NCBI GenBank assembly: GCA_964401995.1
Contig: CAYOAP010000003.1
Coordinates: 124,001 to 188,000, forward strand
Direction of reading: 5' to 3'
Length of the DNA: 64,000 nucleotides
Source of the DNA: DATCBF01 sp964401995
GTDB lineage: Bacteria; Actinomycetota; Thermoleophilia; Solirubrobacterales; 70-9
Part shown: positions 8,371 through 20,153 of the stretch, in pieces
Numbering within the stretch: the stretch's first letter is position 1
Layout of the letters: the number at the start of each line of letters is the position of its first letter
The notes under the pieces: model-generated
What the model was told of the DNA's origin: nothing
The model's input: the letters and a program-made list of their open reading frames with translations, nothing else
Databases searched by the model: none
Program-made: the position numbers and the translations under genes

Positions 8371-9176
8371 GCAAGGGGCTCGAGGGCGGCATCCCGACCC
8401 GCCGCGCGGTCGCGCTCGGCATCGTCCAGGGCCCGGCCGAGCTGCTGCCGGTCTCCAGCTCCGCCCACATCGTCCTCGTCCCCTGGCTGGCCGGATGGGA
8501 TTGGGAGGCGATCGACCCAGAGGTGCGCAAGAGCTTCGAGGTGGCCCTGCACGCCGGAGCGGCGGCGGCGCTGCTGATCGGCCAGCGCCGCGTGATCGCC
8601 GAAGAGCTGCGCGGGTTCGACGGGCGGCGGGCGGTCCTGCTCGGCCTCTCCTTCCTCCCCGCCGCCGTGGTCGGCTACACGCTTGAGCGGCCGATCGAGC
8701 AGCGCCTGGGCGGGCCGCGGGCGACCGCCTTCGGCCTGCTCGCCGGGGCGGCGGCGATGCTCGTCGCCGACACCCGGCCGCAGCGGCGTGGGCGAGGCGA
8801 GGCGACGGCCGCTGACGGGCTGGCGCTCGGCGTCGCGCAGGCGGCGGCGCTGGCCCCCGGCGTCTCGCGCAACGGCGTCACCCTGGCGGCGGCACGCTGG
8901 CGCCATTTCTCCCGCAATCAGGCCAACCTGCTCTCGCGCACGATCGCGCTGCCGATCATCGTCGGCGCCACCGCGCTCAAGGGCACCCGCCTCGCCCGCC
9001 GCGGGACCTCGCCGCAGCTGCGCCGCTCGATGGCGATTGGCGTCGCCGCCTCCTTCGCCTCGACCCTCGCCTCGCAACGCCTGATCGGCCTGGTCGAGCG
9101 CGACCGCGCCCTCTGGCCCTACGCCGCCTACCGGGCGGGGCTTGCGGCCGCGGTGCTGGTCAAATTGCGCAGCTGA
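8367..9176 (+). CDS. uppP: Undecaprenyl-diphosphatase UppP/BacA
   Basis: The product is 269 aa. Both signature motifs are present: GIVQGPAELLPVSSSAHIV near the N-terminus (E and SSSAH active-site residues) and PGVSRNGVTLAAARWR in the second half. It dephosphorylates undecaprenyl pyrophosphate to the carrier form used for peptidoglycan and polysaccharide synthesis. The TTG start at 8367 overlaps the TGA of the DedA gene, which supports translational coupling. In the second motif Asn replaces the more common Ser of the SRSG pattern, a tolerated variation. Slightly short N-terminus; membrane protein. Confidence 0.87.
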   Translation: MSKGLEGGIPTRRAVALGIVQGPAELLPVSSSAHIVLVPWLAGWDWEAIDPEVRKSFEVALHAGAAAALLIGQRRVIAEELRGFDGRRAVLLGLSFLPAAVVGYTLERPIEQRLGGPRATAFGLLAGAAAMLVADTRPQRRGRGEATAADGLALGVAQAAALAPGVSRNGVTLAAARWRHFSRNQANLLSRTIALPIIVGATALKGTRLARRGTSPQLRRSMAIGVAASFASTLASQRLIGLVERDRALWPYAAYRAGLAAAVLVKLRS

Positions 9177-9182
9177 CGTTCC

Positions 9183-9269
9183 AACTCCAAATTTGGGAGA
9201 AACTTGGAGTTGATTTGGAGTTGGGCTACACTTCCAAATCTTGGACAAATTTGGAGTTGATTTGGAGTT
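9183..9269 (+). promoter_or_regulatory. Repeated operator-like array upstream of the Fic gene
   Basis: The octamer TTGGAGTT occurs four times (9204, 9215, 9251, 9262), as two pairs each spaced 11 bp, one helical turn. The 19-bp double unit is repeated exactly at 9204-9222 and 9251-9269. An inverted copy (AACTCCAA) lies at 9183-9190, and next to it is a perfect palindrome CCAAATTTGG (9187-9196). The array ends 3 bp before the Fic ATG. It looks like a cooperative repressor-binding region. The regulator is not identified, though the Fic protein itself ends in a winged-helix-like region and could bind it. Confidence 0.65.
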
Positions 9270-9272
9270 CCG

Positions 9273-10603
9273 ATGCATCTAGCCCATGCCCCTTCCGTTC
9301 CTGAGTTGATGAAAAGGCTCCCTGCCGAGGCAGTCGGGGAAGCGCTGGCCCCAGGGGTGGCGACGGACGGCCGCTACCTGCACTGGGACAAGCTCCGCCA
9401 CCTCCAGCCTCCAGAGGGGCTTAGCTCCGAGCAGTGGTGGCTCAAGGTCAGGCTCGCCCGGGCCGGCGAGATGCGGCCACTCCCCCTCCGCGATCCCTCC
9501 GGCATTCCGTTCGGGTTCACCCTTCCGGACGAGGTGCTCCGGCGCCTTCATCACATCGACCAGCGCTGCAGCGGAGAGGTTGCGATGGACGAGGTCGTGA
9601 CCTCCGACCGCCAGGCCGGCCAGAGGTTCCTGGTCAATTCCCTGATCGAGGAGGCGATCCGGTCGAGCCAGCTCGAGGGAGCGACCACCTCCCGGCTGGT
9701 CGCCAAGGAGCTGCTGAGATCGGGCCGTGAGCCAAAGGATCGCAGCGAGCTGATGATCGCCAATAACTACCGCGCGATGCGGTTTATGCACGAGGAGATG
9801 GGCGAGTCGCTGAGCCCGGAAGCGGTCCTGGAGCTGCACCGGATCGTCACCGAGGGCACCCTTGACGATCCCTCGGCGGCGGGCCGCCTGCAGCAGCCCG
9901 GAGAACCCCGGGTCGCGGTCTATGACCGCGACGATGGCCACCCGATCCACCGGCCACCGCCGGCCGGCCAGCTCCCCGAGCGCATGCGGCTTTTGTGCGA
10001 GTTCGCCAACGAAGACGAGGACGGCAGCCGCTTCGTGCACCCCGTGGTTCGGGCAATTCTGCTGCACTTTTGGCTTGCCTACGACCATCCGTTCGAGGAT
10101 GGGAATGGCCGCACCGCCCGGATTCTGTTTTTCTGGTCGATGCGGTCGCAGGGCTACTGGCTTGCCGAGTATCTGCCCATCTCCCGCTTCATCAGGATGG
10201 CCCCGGCCCAGTACGCGCGGGCGTTCATGGAAGCCGAGACCGACAACGGCGACACGACCTACTTCCTCATCCATCAGCTCGATGTGATCGAGAAGGCAAT
10301 CGCCGACGTCCATAAATACGTGCGGCGCAAGACCGCCGAGGTGCGTGATGTCGAGCGGTTGCTCGAGGGCGACGACGACCTCAACGGGAGACAGCTTGCG
10401 CTGCTCACCGACGCTGTGCGACACCCCGACGCGACTTACTCGTTCGACAGCCACGCCGCCAGCCACCGGGTCACGCATGAGACAGCCCGCTCTGACCTGC
10501 GCCAGCTTTCCGAGCGCGGCTTGCTCACCCGCCGGCGCAAAGGCCGGGTGCATCTGTTCAAGCCGGCTGCCGACCTGCCGGAGCGCCTGAGAGAATCGGG
10601 CGC

Positions 10604-10607
<4 letters not shown>
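9273..10607 (+). CDS. Fic family AMPylase-like protein with inhibitory helix
   Basis: The product is 444 aa. The Fic catalytic motif HPFEDGNGRTAR is at 272-283 and is complete. An N-terminal inhibitory motif SSQLEG (131-136) matches the class II S/T-x-x-x-E-G pattern, so the enzyme should be self-inhibited through the glutamate. The C-terminal about 80 residues (from ARSDLRQLSERGLLTRRRKG) look like a winged helix-turn-helix. Family members usually transfer AMP to hydroxyl groups of target proteins. No separate antitoxin gene is present. The gene follows a dense operator-like repeat, suggesting autoregulation. Its stop overlaps the purM start (GTGA). Target unknown. Confidence 0.88.
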
Positions 10608-11605
<998 letters not shown>

Positions 11606-11612
11606 ATCGCTG

Positions 11613-11655
11613 CCGCTGTTCTTTTTGGTCGCCATACGGGGAAAAGGAACAGCGG
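11613..11655 (+). terminator. Long hairpin just after purM
   Basis: CCGCTGTTC (11613-11621) pairs with GAACAGCGG (11647-11655). The stem extends inward through a T:G and four T:A pairs for about 14 bp, with a 15-nt loop. It begins 8 bp after the purM stop. There is no T-tract after it, so a Rho-independent terminator is not certain; RNA 3'-end protection is an alternative. Confidence 0.4.
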
Positions 11656-11744
11656 AACGGCTCGGGCCGCTGCGCCCACGAGAAGGCAGTGTCGAGACCG
11701 AGACGAACCAGAACACACCCGTGCCCGACAATATGCCCAACTAA

Positions 11745-13265
<1,521 letters not shown>

Positions 13266-13268
13266 CGC

Positions 13269-14237
13269 TCAGAACTCGTAGCTGCGGGCGCGGGCATGGC
13301 GCTCGATCGCCAGCTCGACCAGCCGGCCGCAGAGCTCGGCGTAGCCGATCCCGGAGGCCTCGAACAACTTCGCGTAGACACTGGTCTCGGTGAAGCCGGG
13401 CATCGTGTTGATCTCGTTGACCAAGATCTCGCCATCGGGCTCGACGAAGAAGTCGCAACGGGCGAGCCCCGAACAGCCGGCGAGGGCGAAGATCTCGGCT
13501 GCCAGCTGACGGACCCGGGCGGTCTGCTCTTCGCCGATCGAGGCCGGAACCGCCAGCTCCATCCCCCCCGCCTCGTACTTCGCCTCGAAGTCGTACCAGT
13601 CGGCGTGGGCGACGATCTCCCCCGGGAGCGAAGTCTCAAGCGACTCGTTGCCGAGCACCGAGCACTCGACCTCGCGGCCGGCGGCCGAGGCCTCGATAAT
13701 CACCCGCGGGTCGTGGCTGAGCGCCACCTCGACCGCCCGGTCAAGCTCAGCGAGCGACTCGACCTTGCTGATCCCGACGCTGGAGCCGAGCCGCGAGGGC
13801 TTGACCCAGAGCGGCAGGCCCAGCTCGGCGCAGCGCTCGCGCCAGCCGGGCTCGCCGACCCCGACGAACTCGACCTGGGGAACCCCCGCCTGGGCGAAGA
13901 GCCGCTTCAGGGTCAGCTTGTCGATGCAGGTCGCCGAGGCGAGCACGTCGGAGCCGACGTAGGGGATGTCGAGCTGCTCCAGCAGGCCCTGGACGCTGCC
14001 GTCCTCGCCGAACGGGCCGTGCAGAGCGGGAAAGGCGACATCGCAGCCGAGCAAACCCTCGCCCGGGATCAGCTGCACGGCGGCGGCGCCCTCACAGCTC
14101 CATCCCCCCTGGCGCGAGATCGTTACCGGCAGCGCCTGGTGGCCCGCAGCTTCGAGGCCACGCGCCACCGAGTCGCCCGAGCGCAGCGAAACATCGTGCT
14201 CGGAGGAGCGGCCGCCGCTGAGGACCGCGACCTTCAA
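13269..14237 (-). CDS. ddl: D-alanine--D-alanine ligase (first copy)
   Basis: The product is 322 aa. N-terminal VAVLSGGRSSEHDVSLRSG, HGPFGEDGSVQGLLE, LPLWVKPSRLGSSVGISKV and the C-terminal EINTMPGFTETS are the standard Ddl ATP-grasp motifs. It joins two D-Ala for peptidoglycan precursors in the cytoplasm. The gene overlaps the upstream PASTA kinase gene by 4 bp, placing cell-wall precursor synthesis under the same operon as the kinase. A second, divergent ligase is encoded at 39603-40547. Confidence 0.93.
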   Translation of the reverse strand: MKVAVLSGGRSSEHDVSLRSGDSVARGLEAAGHQALPVTISRQGGWSCEGAAAVQLIPGEGLLGCDVAFPALHGPFGEDGSVQGLLEQLDIPYVGSDVLASATCIDKLTLKRLFAQAGVPQVEFVGVGEPGWRERCAELGLPLWVKPSRLGSSVGISKVESLAELDRAVEVALSHDPRVIIEASAAGREVECSVLGNESLETSLPGEIVAHADWYDFEAKYEAGGMELAVPASIGEEQTARVRQLAAEIFALAGCSGLARCDFFVEPDGEILVNEINTMPGFTETSVYAKLFEASGIGYAELCGRLVELAIERHARARSYEF

Positions 14238-16105
14238 GGTTCCACCGGGATCGTCGTTTCGGCCGAGCGCTTGCCGACGATCACGGTCACTTCGGCGCCG
14301 CGCTCGACTTTCGAGCCCGGCGGCGGGAACTGGTCGGTGACGCGGCCGATCTGGGAGGGCACTTCGGTTTCCTGTTCCTGCACCGCGGGAACCAGGCCCT
14401 CGGCGCGCAGTTCGCTCACCGCTTCGGAGCGCAGCTGCCCGATCACATTCGAGACGGTGATCTTTTCGACTCCACTGGAGACGACGATCGAGACGGTTGA
14501 GCCGGGGCTGACCTGGGCGCCGGCGCTCGGCGACTGGCGGATCACCTGTCCCGACGGCGAAGAGCTCGATTCTTCGGCGACGCTGGCGACCAGGCCGCGG
14601 CCGCGGATCTGCTGGACGGCTACCGAGCGCTGGGTGCCGACCAGGACCGGGACCTTGGCCAGCTTCGGTCCCCCCGAAATGGCGAGAACGACCTCGGAGC
14701 CGTGGGTGGCGGTCTCGCCGCCCGAGGGTTCGGAGTGGATCACCAGGCCTTCTTCGACCGAGTCGGAGTTGGCGGTTTCCACCCGCACACCAAAGCCAGC
14801 TTCTTCCAGCTTTTCGGTCGCTTCTTCCTCTGTCAGCCCAGCGGTCGAGGGAACGGCACCGTTGCCAGGGCCTTCACTGACGCTCAGGTCCACCTTTGGC
14901 TTCGAGCAAAACAGGGTCAGGAAGGCGCAGCTGAGCTCGGCCTTGTCGGCCGGTGGAGAGGCGAGCGGATCCTGCTCGAAAACGGTCCCGGCAGGAGATT
15001 CGCGTTCGACGCGCGTGATCGTTCCGACTGAAAATCCGTTCTGTTCCAAGAGGGCGATCGCGACGTTGAGCTGGTTGCCGGTCACATTGGGAACATCGGT
15101 CGTCGAGTCGCGGGTGAGCAGGAAGCCGGCGAGGACCCCGATCACAACCGCGGCGGCGATCAGCAGCCAGAGGGTGCGGCGCCGCTTGCGGTCCTCCTCC
15201 CCTGGATCCGGGCCTTCCTCGGGCACGGCGACCACCGGGGGAAGCGCCGCAAACGCCGCCGTCCCCCCTGCCGGCGCGCCCGGCTCTTTGATCGCGGCGT
15301 CGAGGGCAGCGATGAAAGCGTCGGCGCTCTGGAAGCGCTGGCCGGGGTCCTTCTCCAGCGCCCGCATCACGACCGCGTCGAGGGCCGGGGAGACCCGCGG
15401 GTTGATTGAACTCGGCCGCTGCGGCATCTGCGAGACCTGTTTCATCGCGATCGCCACGGCGCTGTCGGCCTCGAACGGGACGCGCCTGGTCAACGCCTCG
15501 TAGAGCATCACCCCGACCGAGTAGAGATCGGAGACCGCGGTCACGTCGATCCCCTGCGCCTGCTCGGGAGAGAGATAGTGCGGGGTCCCCATCACCGAGC
15601 CGACCTGGGTGATCTCCGAGACCCCGGCGCGGGCGATGCCGAAGTCGGTCACCGTCGCTTTGCCGTCGCTGTCGACGATCACGTTCTGCGGCTTGAAGTC
15701 ACGGTGGACGATCCCGTGACGATGGGCGAAGCGGGCCGCCTCCAGCACCTGGCGGATCAGCCCGACTGCCTGCTCGGGGCTGAGGCCGGCGTCGATGATC
15801 TCCTTCAGGGTGCGGCCTTCGAGGTACTGCATCGCGATGTACCAGGTGCCGTCGGCCACCCGGCCGCGGTCATAGACGGAGACCACGTTGGGATGCTGCA
15901 GCCCAGCGGCGGCCTCGGCCTCGCGCCGGAAGCGCTCGACGAACTCCTGGTCCTGGGCGAAGCGGGGATGGAGGACCTTGAGCGCGACCCGGCGCTGGAG
16001 GTGAGTGTCGTCGGCCAGCCAGACATCGGCCATGCCGCCAGACCCGATCCGCCGCAGGACCCGGTACCGCCCATCAACAACGCTGCCCTCAGCTACCTCG
16101 GCCAC
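14234..16105 (-). CDS. pknB: PASTA-domain Ser/Thr kinase PknB
   Basis: The product is 623 aa. The kinase domain (about 10-280) has GSGGMADVWL, Lys43, HRDFKPQN, DFG and SPEQ. A TM helix at about 313-335 is followed by four PASTA repeats (starting DVPNVTG, AVPSTAG, KVPVLVG, TVSNVIG), which bind muropeptides or lipid II in this family. The first PASTA unit has an insertion with two cysteines (CAFLTLFC), possibly a disulfide outside the cell. GTG start is supported by AAGGGG upstream. It is cotranscribed with PBP, RodA, phosphatase and FHA genes. It likely controls cell-wall growth. Confidence 0.94.
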   Translation of the reverse strand: MAEVAEGSVVDGRYRVLRRIGSGGMADVWLADDTHLQRRVALKVLHPRFAQDQEFVERFRREAEAAAGLQHPNVVSVYDRGRVADGTWYIAMQYLEGRTLKEIIDAGLSPEQAVGLIRQVLEAARFAHRHGIVHRDFKPQNVIVDSDGKATVTDFGIARAGVSEITQVGSVMGTPHYLSPEQAQGIDVTAVSDLYSVGVMLYEALTRRVPFEADSAVAIAMKQVSQMPQRPSSINPRVSPALDAVVMRALEKDPGQRFQSADAFIAALDAAIKEPGAPAGGTAAFAALPPVVAVPEEGPDPGEEDRKRRRTLWLLIAAAVVIGVLAGFLLTRDSTTDVPNVTGNQLNVAIALLEQNGFSVGTITRVERESPAGTVFEQDPLASPPADKAELSCAFLTLFCSKPKVDLSVSEGPGNGAVPSTAGLTEEEATEKLEEAGFGVRVETANSDSVEEGLVIHSEPSGGETATHGSEVVLAISGGPKLAKVPVLVGTQRSVAVQQIRGRGLVASVAEESSSSPSGQVIRQSPSAGAQVSPGSTVSIVVSSGVEKITVSNVIGQLRSEAVSELRAEGLVPAVQEQETEVPSQIGRVTDQFPPPGSKVERGAEVTVIVGKRSAETTIPVEP

Positions 16106-16122
16106 GCGCGCCCCTTTTTCTG

Positions 16123-16171
16123 GCCGACGGGCCTGAAACGGGAGATATAGGCCCGTTTCAGGCCCGTCGGC
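16123..16171 (-). other. Perfect 20-bp hairpin between pbpA and pknB
   Basis: The arms 16123-16142 and 16152-16171 are perfect 20-bp inverted repeats with a 9-nt loop (16143-16151). The structure starts 16 bp after the pbpA stop and ends 18 bp before the pknB GTG on the minus strand. No T-run follows on either strand, so it is not a classical terminator. It may be a processing or stability element, or a partial transcription barrier that sets different levels of kinase and PBP. Confidence 0.75.
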
Positions 16172-16186
16172 GGCTGTCTTGTCATC

Positions 16187-17647
16187 TCATTCCCCATTCA
16201 AGATTGTTTCGGCGACGTCGCGGAAGATCGGCGCCGCCGCATCATTTCCGAATTTCGTTGTGCACTCGACGCTCGCCGCGATCGCGATCTTCGGGTCTTC
16301 GGCTGGGGCGAAGCCGATGAACCAGGCCTGGTTCTCGTCGGTGCCGCCGCCGCAGGATTCGTTGTAGGGCGTTTCGGCGGTGCCGGTCTTGCCGGCGACG
16401 GCAACTCCGGGGATCGCGGCGTTGGTGCCGGTGCCGGCGCTGACCACCCCTTCCATCGCCGTCGTCAGCTCTTCCGCGGTCTGGGCGCTGACCGCCTGGC
16501 TGTACTCGGAGGGGTCGAGGCTCTTCACCGTGCGGCCGTCGGGATCGACGACGCGGCTCCAAATCTGCGGCTTCATCAGCTTGCCCTTGTTGGCGATCGC
16601 CGCCGCCACCTCGGCCATCTGCAGCGGCGTCACCGCCAGCCGCTCCTGCCCGATCGCGACGCGGCCGAGGTCGACCGGGTCGCCGGGCCCGAGCAGTTCT
16701 TCTTCTTCGTTGAAGACGCCGCTCTTGTAAACCTGGTTGGAGGGGAGGTCGATCGCCGGGGTCGAGTTGAAGCCGAAGCGGCGCATGTATTCGAACAGCG
16801 TTTCCTCCCCCACTTTCTGGCCGAGCTGGGCGAACCAGGTGTTGACCGAGAAGGTGAGCGCGGTGTCGAGGGTGATCGGCGGGAAGCTCTGGCTGAAGTC
16901 GTTTTCGAGCGGCAGGCCTTCGTCTTCGAGCGAGCCCGGCGCTTCGAATGCCGTTTCCGGGGTGATCGTGCCGCTGTCGAGGCCGGCCGCGGCGGTCACG
17001 ACCTTGAAGGTCGAGCCCGGCGGGTACTGGCCCTGGACGGCGCGGTTGACCAGCGGCGTTTCGAAGGTGTTGTTGAGCAGCTTGTCCAGATGCTCGGGGA
17101 CCCGGTTCGGGTTGTACGGGGGGTTGGAGGCCATCACCTTGATCCGCCCGCTCTGCGGTTCGATCGCGACCACCGCGCCGAAGCCTTCCGCTTCGAGGTC
17201 GGCCAGCGCCACCCGCTGCGCTTCGGAGTCGATGTTGGTGACGATGTCGTTGCCTTCCTGCTTGTGGCCGCTGAGCTGGTCGAGGATCGAGGAGAATTCC
17301 GATTCGTTTCCGACCAGTTCTTCGTTGTGGAACTTCTCGAACTCGCTGTCGCCCTGGCGCACGAAGCTGTAGCCGATCGGGTGGCCGAAGAGCGAGCCTT
17401 CCGGATACTTGCGCACGTAGCGCAGGCCTGAGCCGTGGCCCTTGGCGACCGACTTGGCGATGACGACGCCGTCGGCGGTGAGGATGCGGCCGCGCTTGAT
17501 CTGCTGCTGCTCCAGCAGCGGCCGCTTGTTCGCGGTCTTCTGCTTGAGGGCGTGGGCGTCGAAGACCGACCAGTAGGCGGTGAAGCCGATCAGGACCGCG
17601 AAGAGGACGACGACGAAGCCGAACAATTTGACGATCTGGCGGTTCAC
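16187..17647 (-). CDS. pbpA: Penicillin-binding protein 2 / PbpA-type transpeptidase
   Basis: The product is 486 aa. One N-terminal membrane anchor (about 7-27) is followed by a PBP dimer-like region (KRGRILTADGVVIA) and a transpeptidase domain with STFK (YPPGSTFKVV), SVN (FSVNTWFAQ) and KTGTAE, the three active-site motifs in order. It cross-links peptidoglycan outside the membrane. The gene overlaps rodA by 4 bp, the usual glycosyltransferase/transpeptidase pair, and precedes pknB. About the length of mycobacterial PbpA. Confidence 0.93.
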   Translation of the reverse strand: MNRQIVKLFGFVVVLFAVLIGFTAYWSVFDAHALKQKTANKRPLLEQQQIKRGRILTADGVVIAKSVAKGHGSGLRYVRKYPEGSLFGHPIGYSFVRQGDSEFEKFHNEELVGNESEFSSILDQLSGHKQEGNDIVTNIDSEAQRVALADLEAEGFGAVVAIEPQSGRIKVMASNPPYNPNRVPEHLDKLLNNTFETPLVNRAVQGQYPPGSTFKVVTAAAGLDSGTITPETAFEAPGSLEDEGLPLENDFSQSFPPITLDTALTFSVNTWFAQLGQKVGEETLFEYMRRFGFNSTPAIDLPSNQVYKSGVFNEEEELLGPGDPVDLGRVAIGQERLAVTPLQMAEVAAAIANKGKLMKPQIWSRVVDPDGRTVKSLDPSEYSQAVSAQTAEELTTAMEGVVSAGTGTNAAIPGVAVAGKTGTAETPYNESCGGGTDENQAWFIGFAPAEDPKIAIAASVECTTKFGNDAAAPIFRDVAETILNGE

Positions 17648-18975
17648 GAGTGCCCCATCGCCAGGGCCTTGCCGGCGGGCGCCGTTACGCGCTCACGGGC
17701 GCGGTCGGAGATCAGCAGCAGCAGCGCGACGAGGACGAAGTTGGCGACGATCGAGCTGCCGCCGTAGCTGATGAAGGGCAGGGTGACGCCGGTCAGTGGG
17801 ATCACCCGGGTGACGCCGCCGATGATGACGAAGGCCTGGATCGCGAAGACCGCGGTCAGCCCGGTCGCCAGCAGCTTCGAGAAGCCGTCGTCGGCGAGCA
17901 GCGCGATCTTGAAGCCGCGGGCGGCGACCAGCATGTAGACGAGGATCACCCCGCAGGCGCCGAAGAGGCCGAGCTCGTTGACGATCAGCGAGTAGATCGT
18001 GTCGGTCTGTGCCGCCGGCAGCAGCGCGTCGTGGGTGCCAGGGATCGTGATCAGCGCCTGGCCAAAGCCTTTGCCGAAGAGGCCGCCGTCGGCCTGGGCG
18101 AAGATCGACTGCAGGATCTGGTACCCGCTTTCGGTCGGGTCGTTGTAGGGGTTGAGCCAGATCTCGACCCGGTCGTGGACGTGGGGCACGGTCGAGGCGA
18201 AGAACCAGGCGCCGACCAGGAACATCGCCATCCCGATCACGACAAACGAGAAGCGGCCGGTGGCGACGTAGATCAGGGCGAGGAAGGCGGCGAAGAACAT
18301 CAGCGAGCTGCCGAGGTCGCGGATGAAGACGAGCATGAACATCGAGGCGCCCCAGACGACCAGCATCGGCCCGAAGTGCTTGAGCGGCGGCAGCGTCACC
18401 CCGAGCACGCGGCGGGCGCCGACGATCAGCACCTCGCGGTTCTCGCGCAGGTAGCTGGCGAGGAAGACGACGATCGCGATCTTCGAGAACTCGGCCGGCT
18501 GGAACTGCAGCGGCCCCAGCTTGACCCCGAGGTAGGCGCCGTTGACCTGCTGGCCGATCCCCGGCAGCCGCGGCGCCAGCAGCAGCAGCAGCCCGACCGC
18601 GGCGATCGTGTAGCGGTAGCGCTCGAGCACCTCGTAGTCGCGCAGCAGCTGGATCGTCAGCGCGAAGAGGATGAGCCCGAGGACGAACCAGTTGGCCTGG
18701 TCACGGGCCAGGCTTTCGTCGATCCGGTAGACCATCACCAGCCCGAAGGCGGTCAGCAGCGCGACCAGCGGGAACAGGTAAGGGTCGGCGTTGGGCAGCC
18801 GGATCCGCAGGTAGATGTGGGTGGCGACGCAGACGGCGAGGAAGTAGGCGCCGTAGATCAGGCTGAGGTTGTCCAGCTGCGTGCTCTCCTGGGCGAAGAC
18901 GGCGGTGAAGCCGGCGGTGAGGAGCAGGGCCACCGGGATCAGGGCGACCAGCTCCCGGTTGCGCGCCGACCTCAA
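17644..18975 (-). CDS. rodA: RodA/FtsW-type peptidoglycan glycosyltransferase
   Basis: The product is 443 aa with about 12 TM helices. It contains the SEDS features GPLQFQPAEFSKIAIVVFLA, RDLGSSLMFFAAFLA, NDPTESGYQ and LTGVTLPFISYGGSSIVANF. It polymerises lipid II into glycan strands together with the adjacent PBP. It overlaps pbpA downstream and the phosphatase gene upstream by 4 bp each. Naming as RodA rather than FtsW follows its position in the pstP-rodA-pbpA-pknB order. Confidence 0.93.
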   Translation of the reverse strand: MRSARNRELVALIPVALLLTAGFTAVFAQESTQLDNLSLIYGAYFLAVCVATHIYLRIRLPNADPYLFPLVALLTAFGLVMVYRIDESLARDQANWFVLGLILFALTIQLLRDYEVLERYRYTIAAVGLLLLLAPRLPGIGQQVNGAYLGVKLGPLQFQPAEFSKIAIVVFLASYLRENREVLIVGARRVLGVTLPPLKHFGPMLVVWGASMFMLVFIRDLGSSLMFFAAFLALIYVATGRFSFVVIGMAMFLVGAWFFASTVPHVHDRVEIWLNPYNDPTESGYQILQSIFAQADGGLFGKGFGQALITIPGTHDALLPAAQTDTIYSLIVNELGLFGACGVILVYMLVAARGFKIALLADDGFSKLLATGLTAVFAIQAFVIIGGVTRVIPLTGVTLPFISYGGSSIVANFVLVALLLLISDRARERVTAPAGKALAMGHS

Positions 18976-20153
18976 GGAATCCCCTGGCTCTTCTGGATGT
19001 CTTCGAGCAGGGAGGCGGCGTCCTCATGCGAGCGCAGGCTGTGGCCGGTGACCGAGTCGCGCCGCTTCGGCGGCAGGGCCGAGGTCTGCAGCGGGCTGGC
19101 GTAGCGCTCGTCGTAGAGCTGGATGCCAAACGGCAGCTCGTAGGGCAAGCCGCGATAGAGGGCGACGCGGCCTGCTTCGTCGGTGCCGAGGAACCAGACC
19201 TGGCGGTTGCCGTACCAGGCGCCGAAGGCGAGCGCGGCGACCAGGACCAGGGCGGCGAGGACCTTGGCCGCGGTCCGCAGACGCCGTCGCTTCGGCTTCC
19301 CAGGGGTCTGCTCGCGGCGTTCTTTCGCCGCGGCGGCGGCGGCCCGGCGGCGGACCTCGGTCCCGGTCAGGCCGGCCTCGGCGGCGGCGGCGCCGACCAG
19401 GGTCGCGTCCTCGGCCGAGGTGCGTTCCGGGGCGGCGGCGTCTTCGAGGCGGAAGGCGAGGGCGGTGATGTTGTCGCGGCCACCGGCGCGGTTGGCTTCG
19501 TCGACCAGCGCCCGCATCGCCGTCGTCATCGAGGTCGCGCTCGCCAGCAGGCGGCCGATCTGCTCGTCGTCGAGCATCGTCGTCAGCCCATCGGAGCAGA
19601 GCAGGAAGACATCGCCGGGAAGAGCGGGGACCGTCTGCACGTCGACTTCGACCTCCGGCTCGGGGCCGAGGGCGCGGGTGATGATCGAGCGCTGCGGGTG
19701 GTCGGCGGCCTGGGCCTCGGTCAACTGGCCTTTGCGCCGCATTTCCTCGACCAGCGAATGGTCGCGGGTGAGGCGCTCGAGCTTGCCGCCGCGCAGGCGG
19801 TAGGCGCGGCTGTCGCCGACATGGCCGATCGCGACCTCTTCGGCGGCGAGGTTGACGATCACCGCCGTGATCGTCGTCCCCATCCCGGTCAGCGAGGGGT
19901 CGGCGCGGGCGTGCTCGTGGATCGTCCGGTTCGCCGCCTCGATCGTCTCGCGCAGGATCTGCTCGGGAGGGCCGGCGGGGAAGTCGCGGTCGAAGGACTC
20001 CGCCGCGGCTTTCGAGGCGACCTCGCCAGCCTGCGCCCCGCCCATGCCGTCGGCGACGACGAAGACCGGCGGGCGGACGAAGAAGGAGTCCTCGTTGGCG
20101 CTGCGCTGGCGGCCGGTGTCGGTGCGGAACGCCTGGTCCTCTACCCGCAGCAT
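18972..20153 (-). CDS. pstP: PP2C-type Ser/Thr phosphatase PstP
   Basis: The product is 393 aa. PP2C metal-binding motifs are RSANEDSFF, VVADGMGGAQAGEVAS, LLCSDGLTTMLDDEQI and GGRDNITALAFR. A membrane helix at about 300-318 and a short extracellular tail (YGNRQVWFLGTDEAGRVALYRG) follow, as in mycobacterial PstP. It removes phosphates placed by the neighbouring kinases. It overlaps fhaB by one base and rodA by four. Confidence 0.93.
   Translation of the reverse strand: MLRVEDQAFRTDTGRQRSANEDSFFVRPPVFVVADGMGGAQAGEVASKAAAESFDRDFPAGPPEQILRETIEAANRTIHEHARADPSLTGMGTTITAVIVNLAAEEVAIGHVGDSRAYRLRGGKLERLTRDHSLVEEMRRKGQLTEAQAADHPQRSIITRALGPEPEVEVDVQTVPALPGDVFLLCSDGLTTMLDDEQIGRLLASATSMTTAMRALVDEANRAGGRDNITALAFRLEDAAAPERTSAEDATLVGAAAAEAGLTGTEVRRRAAAAAAKERREQTPGKPKRRRLRTAAKVLAALVLVAALAFGAWYGNRQVWFLGTDEAGRVALYRGLPYELPFGIQLYDERYASPLQTSALPPKRRDSVTGHSLRSHEDAASLLEDIQKSQGIP

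Noticed and set aside
13296..15503. 735-codon plus-strand frame across ddl and pknB
   Set aside because: Antisense to two genes with intact catalytic motifs; no domain, ribosome site or promoter.
16123..16171. Hairpin as Rho-independent terminator of pbpA
   Set aside because: No T-tract follows on the minus strand; the next bases are CAGAAAAAGG. Kept only as a structural element.
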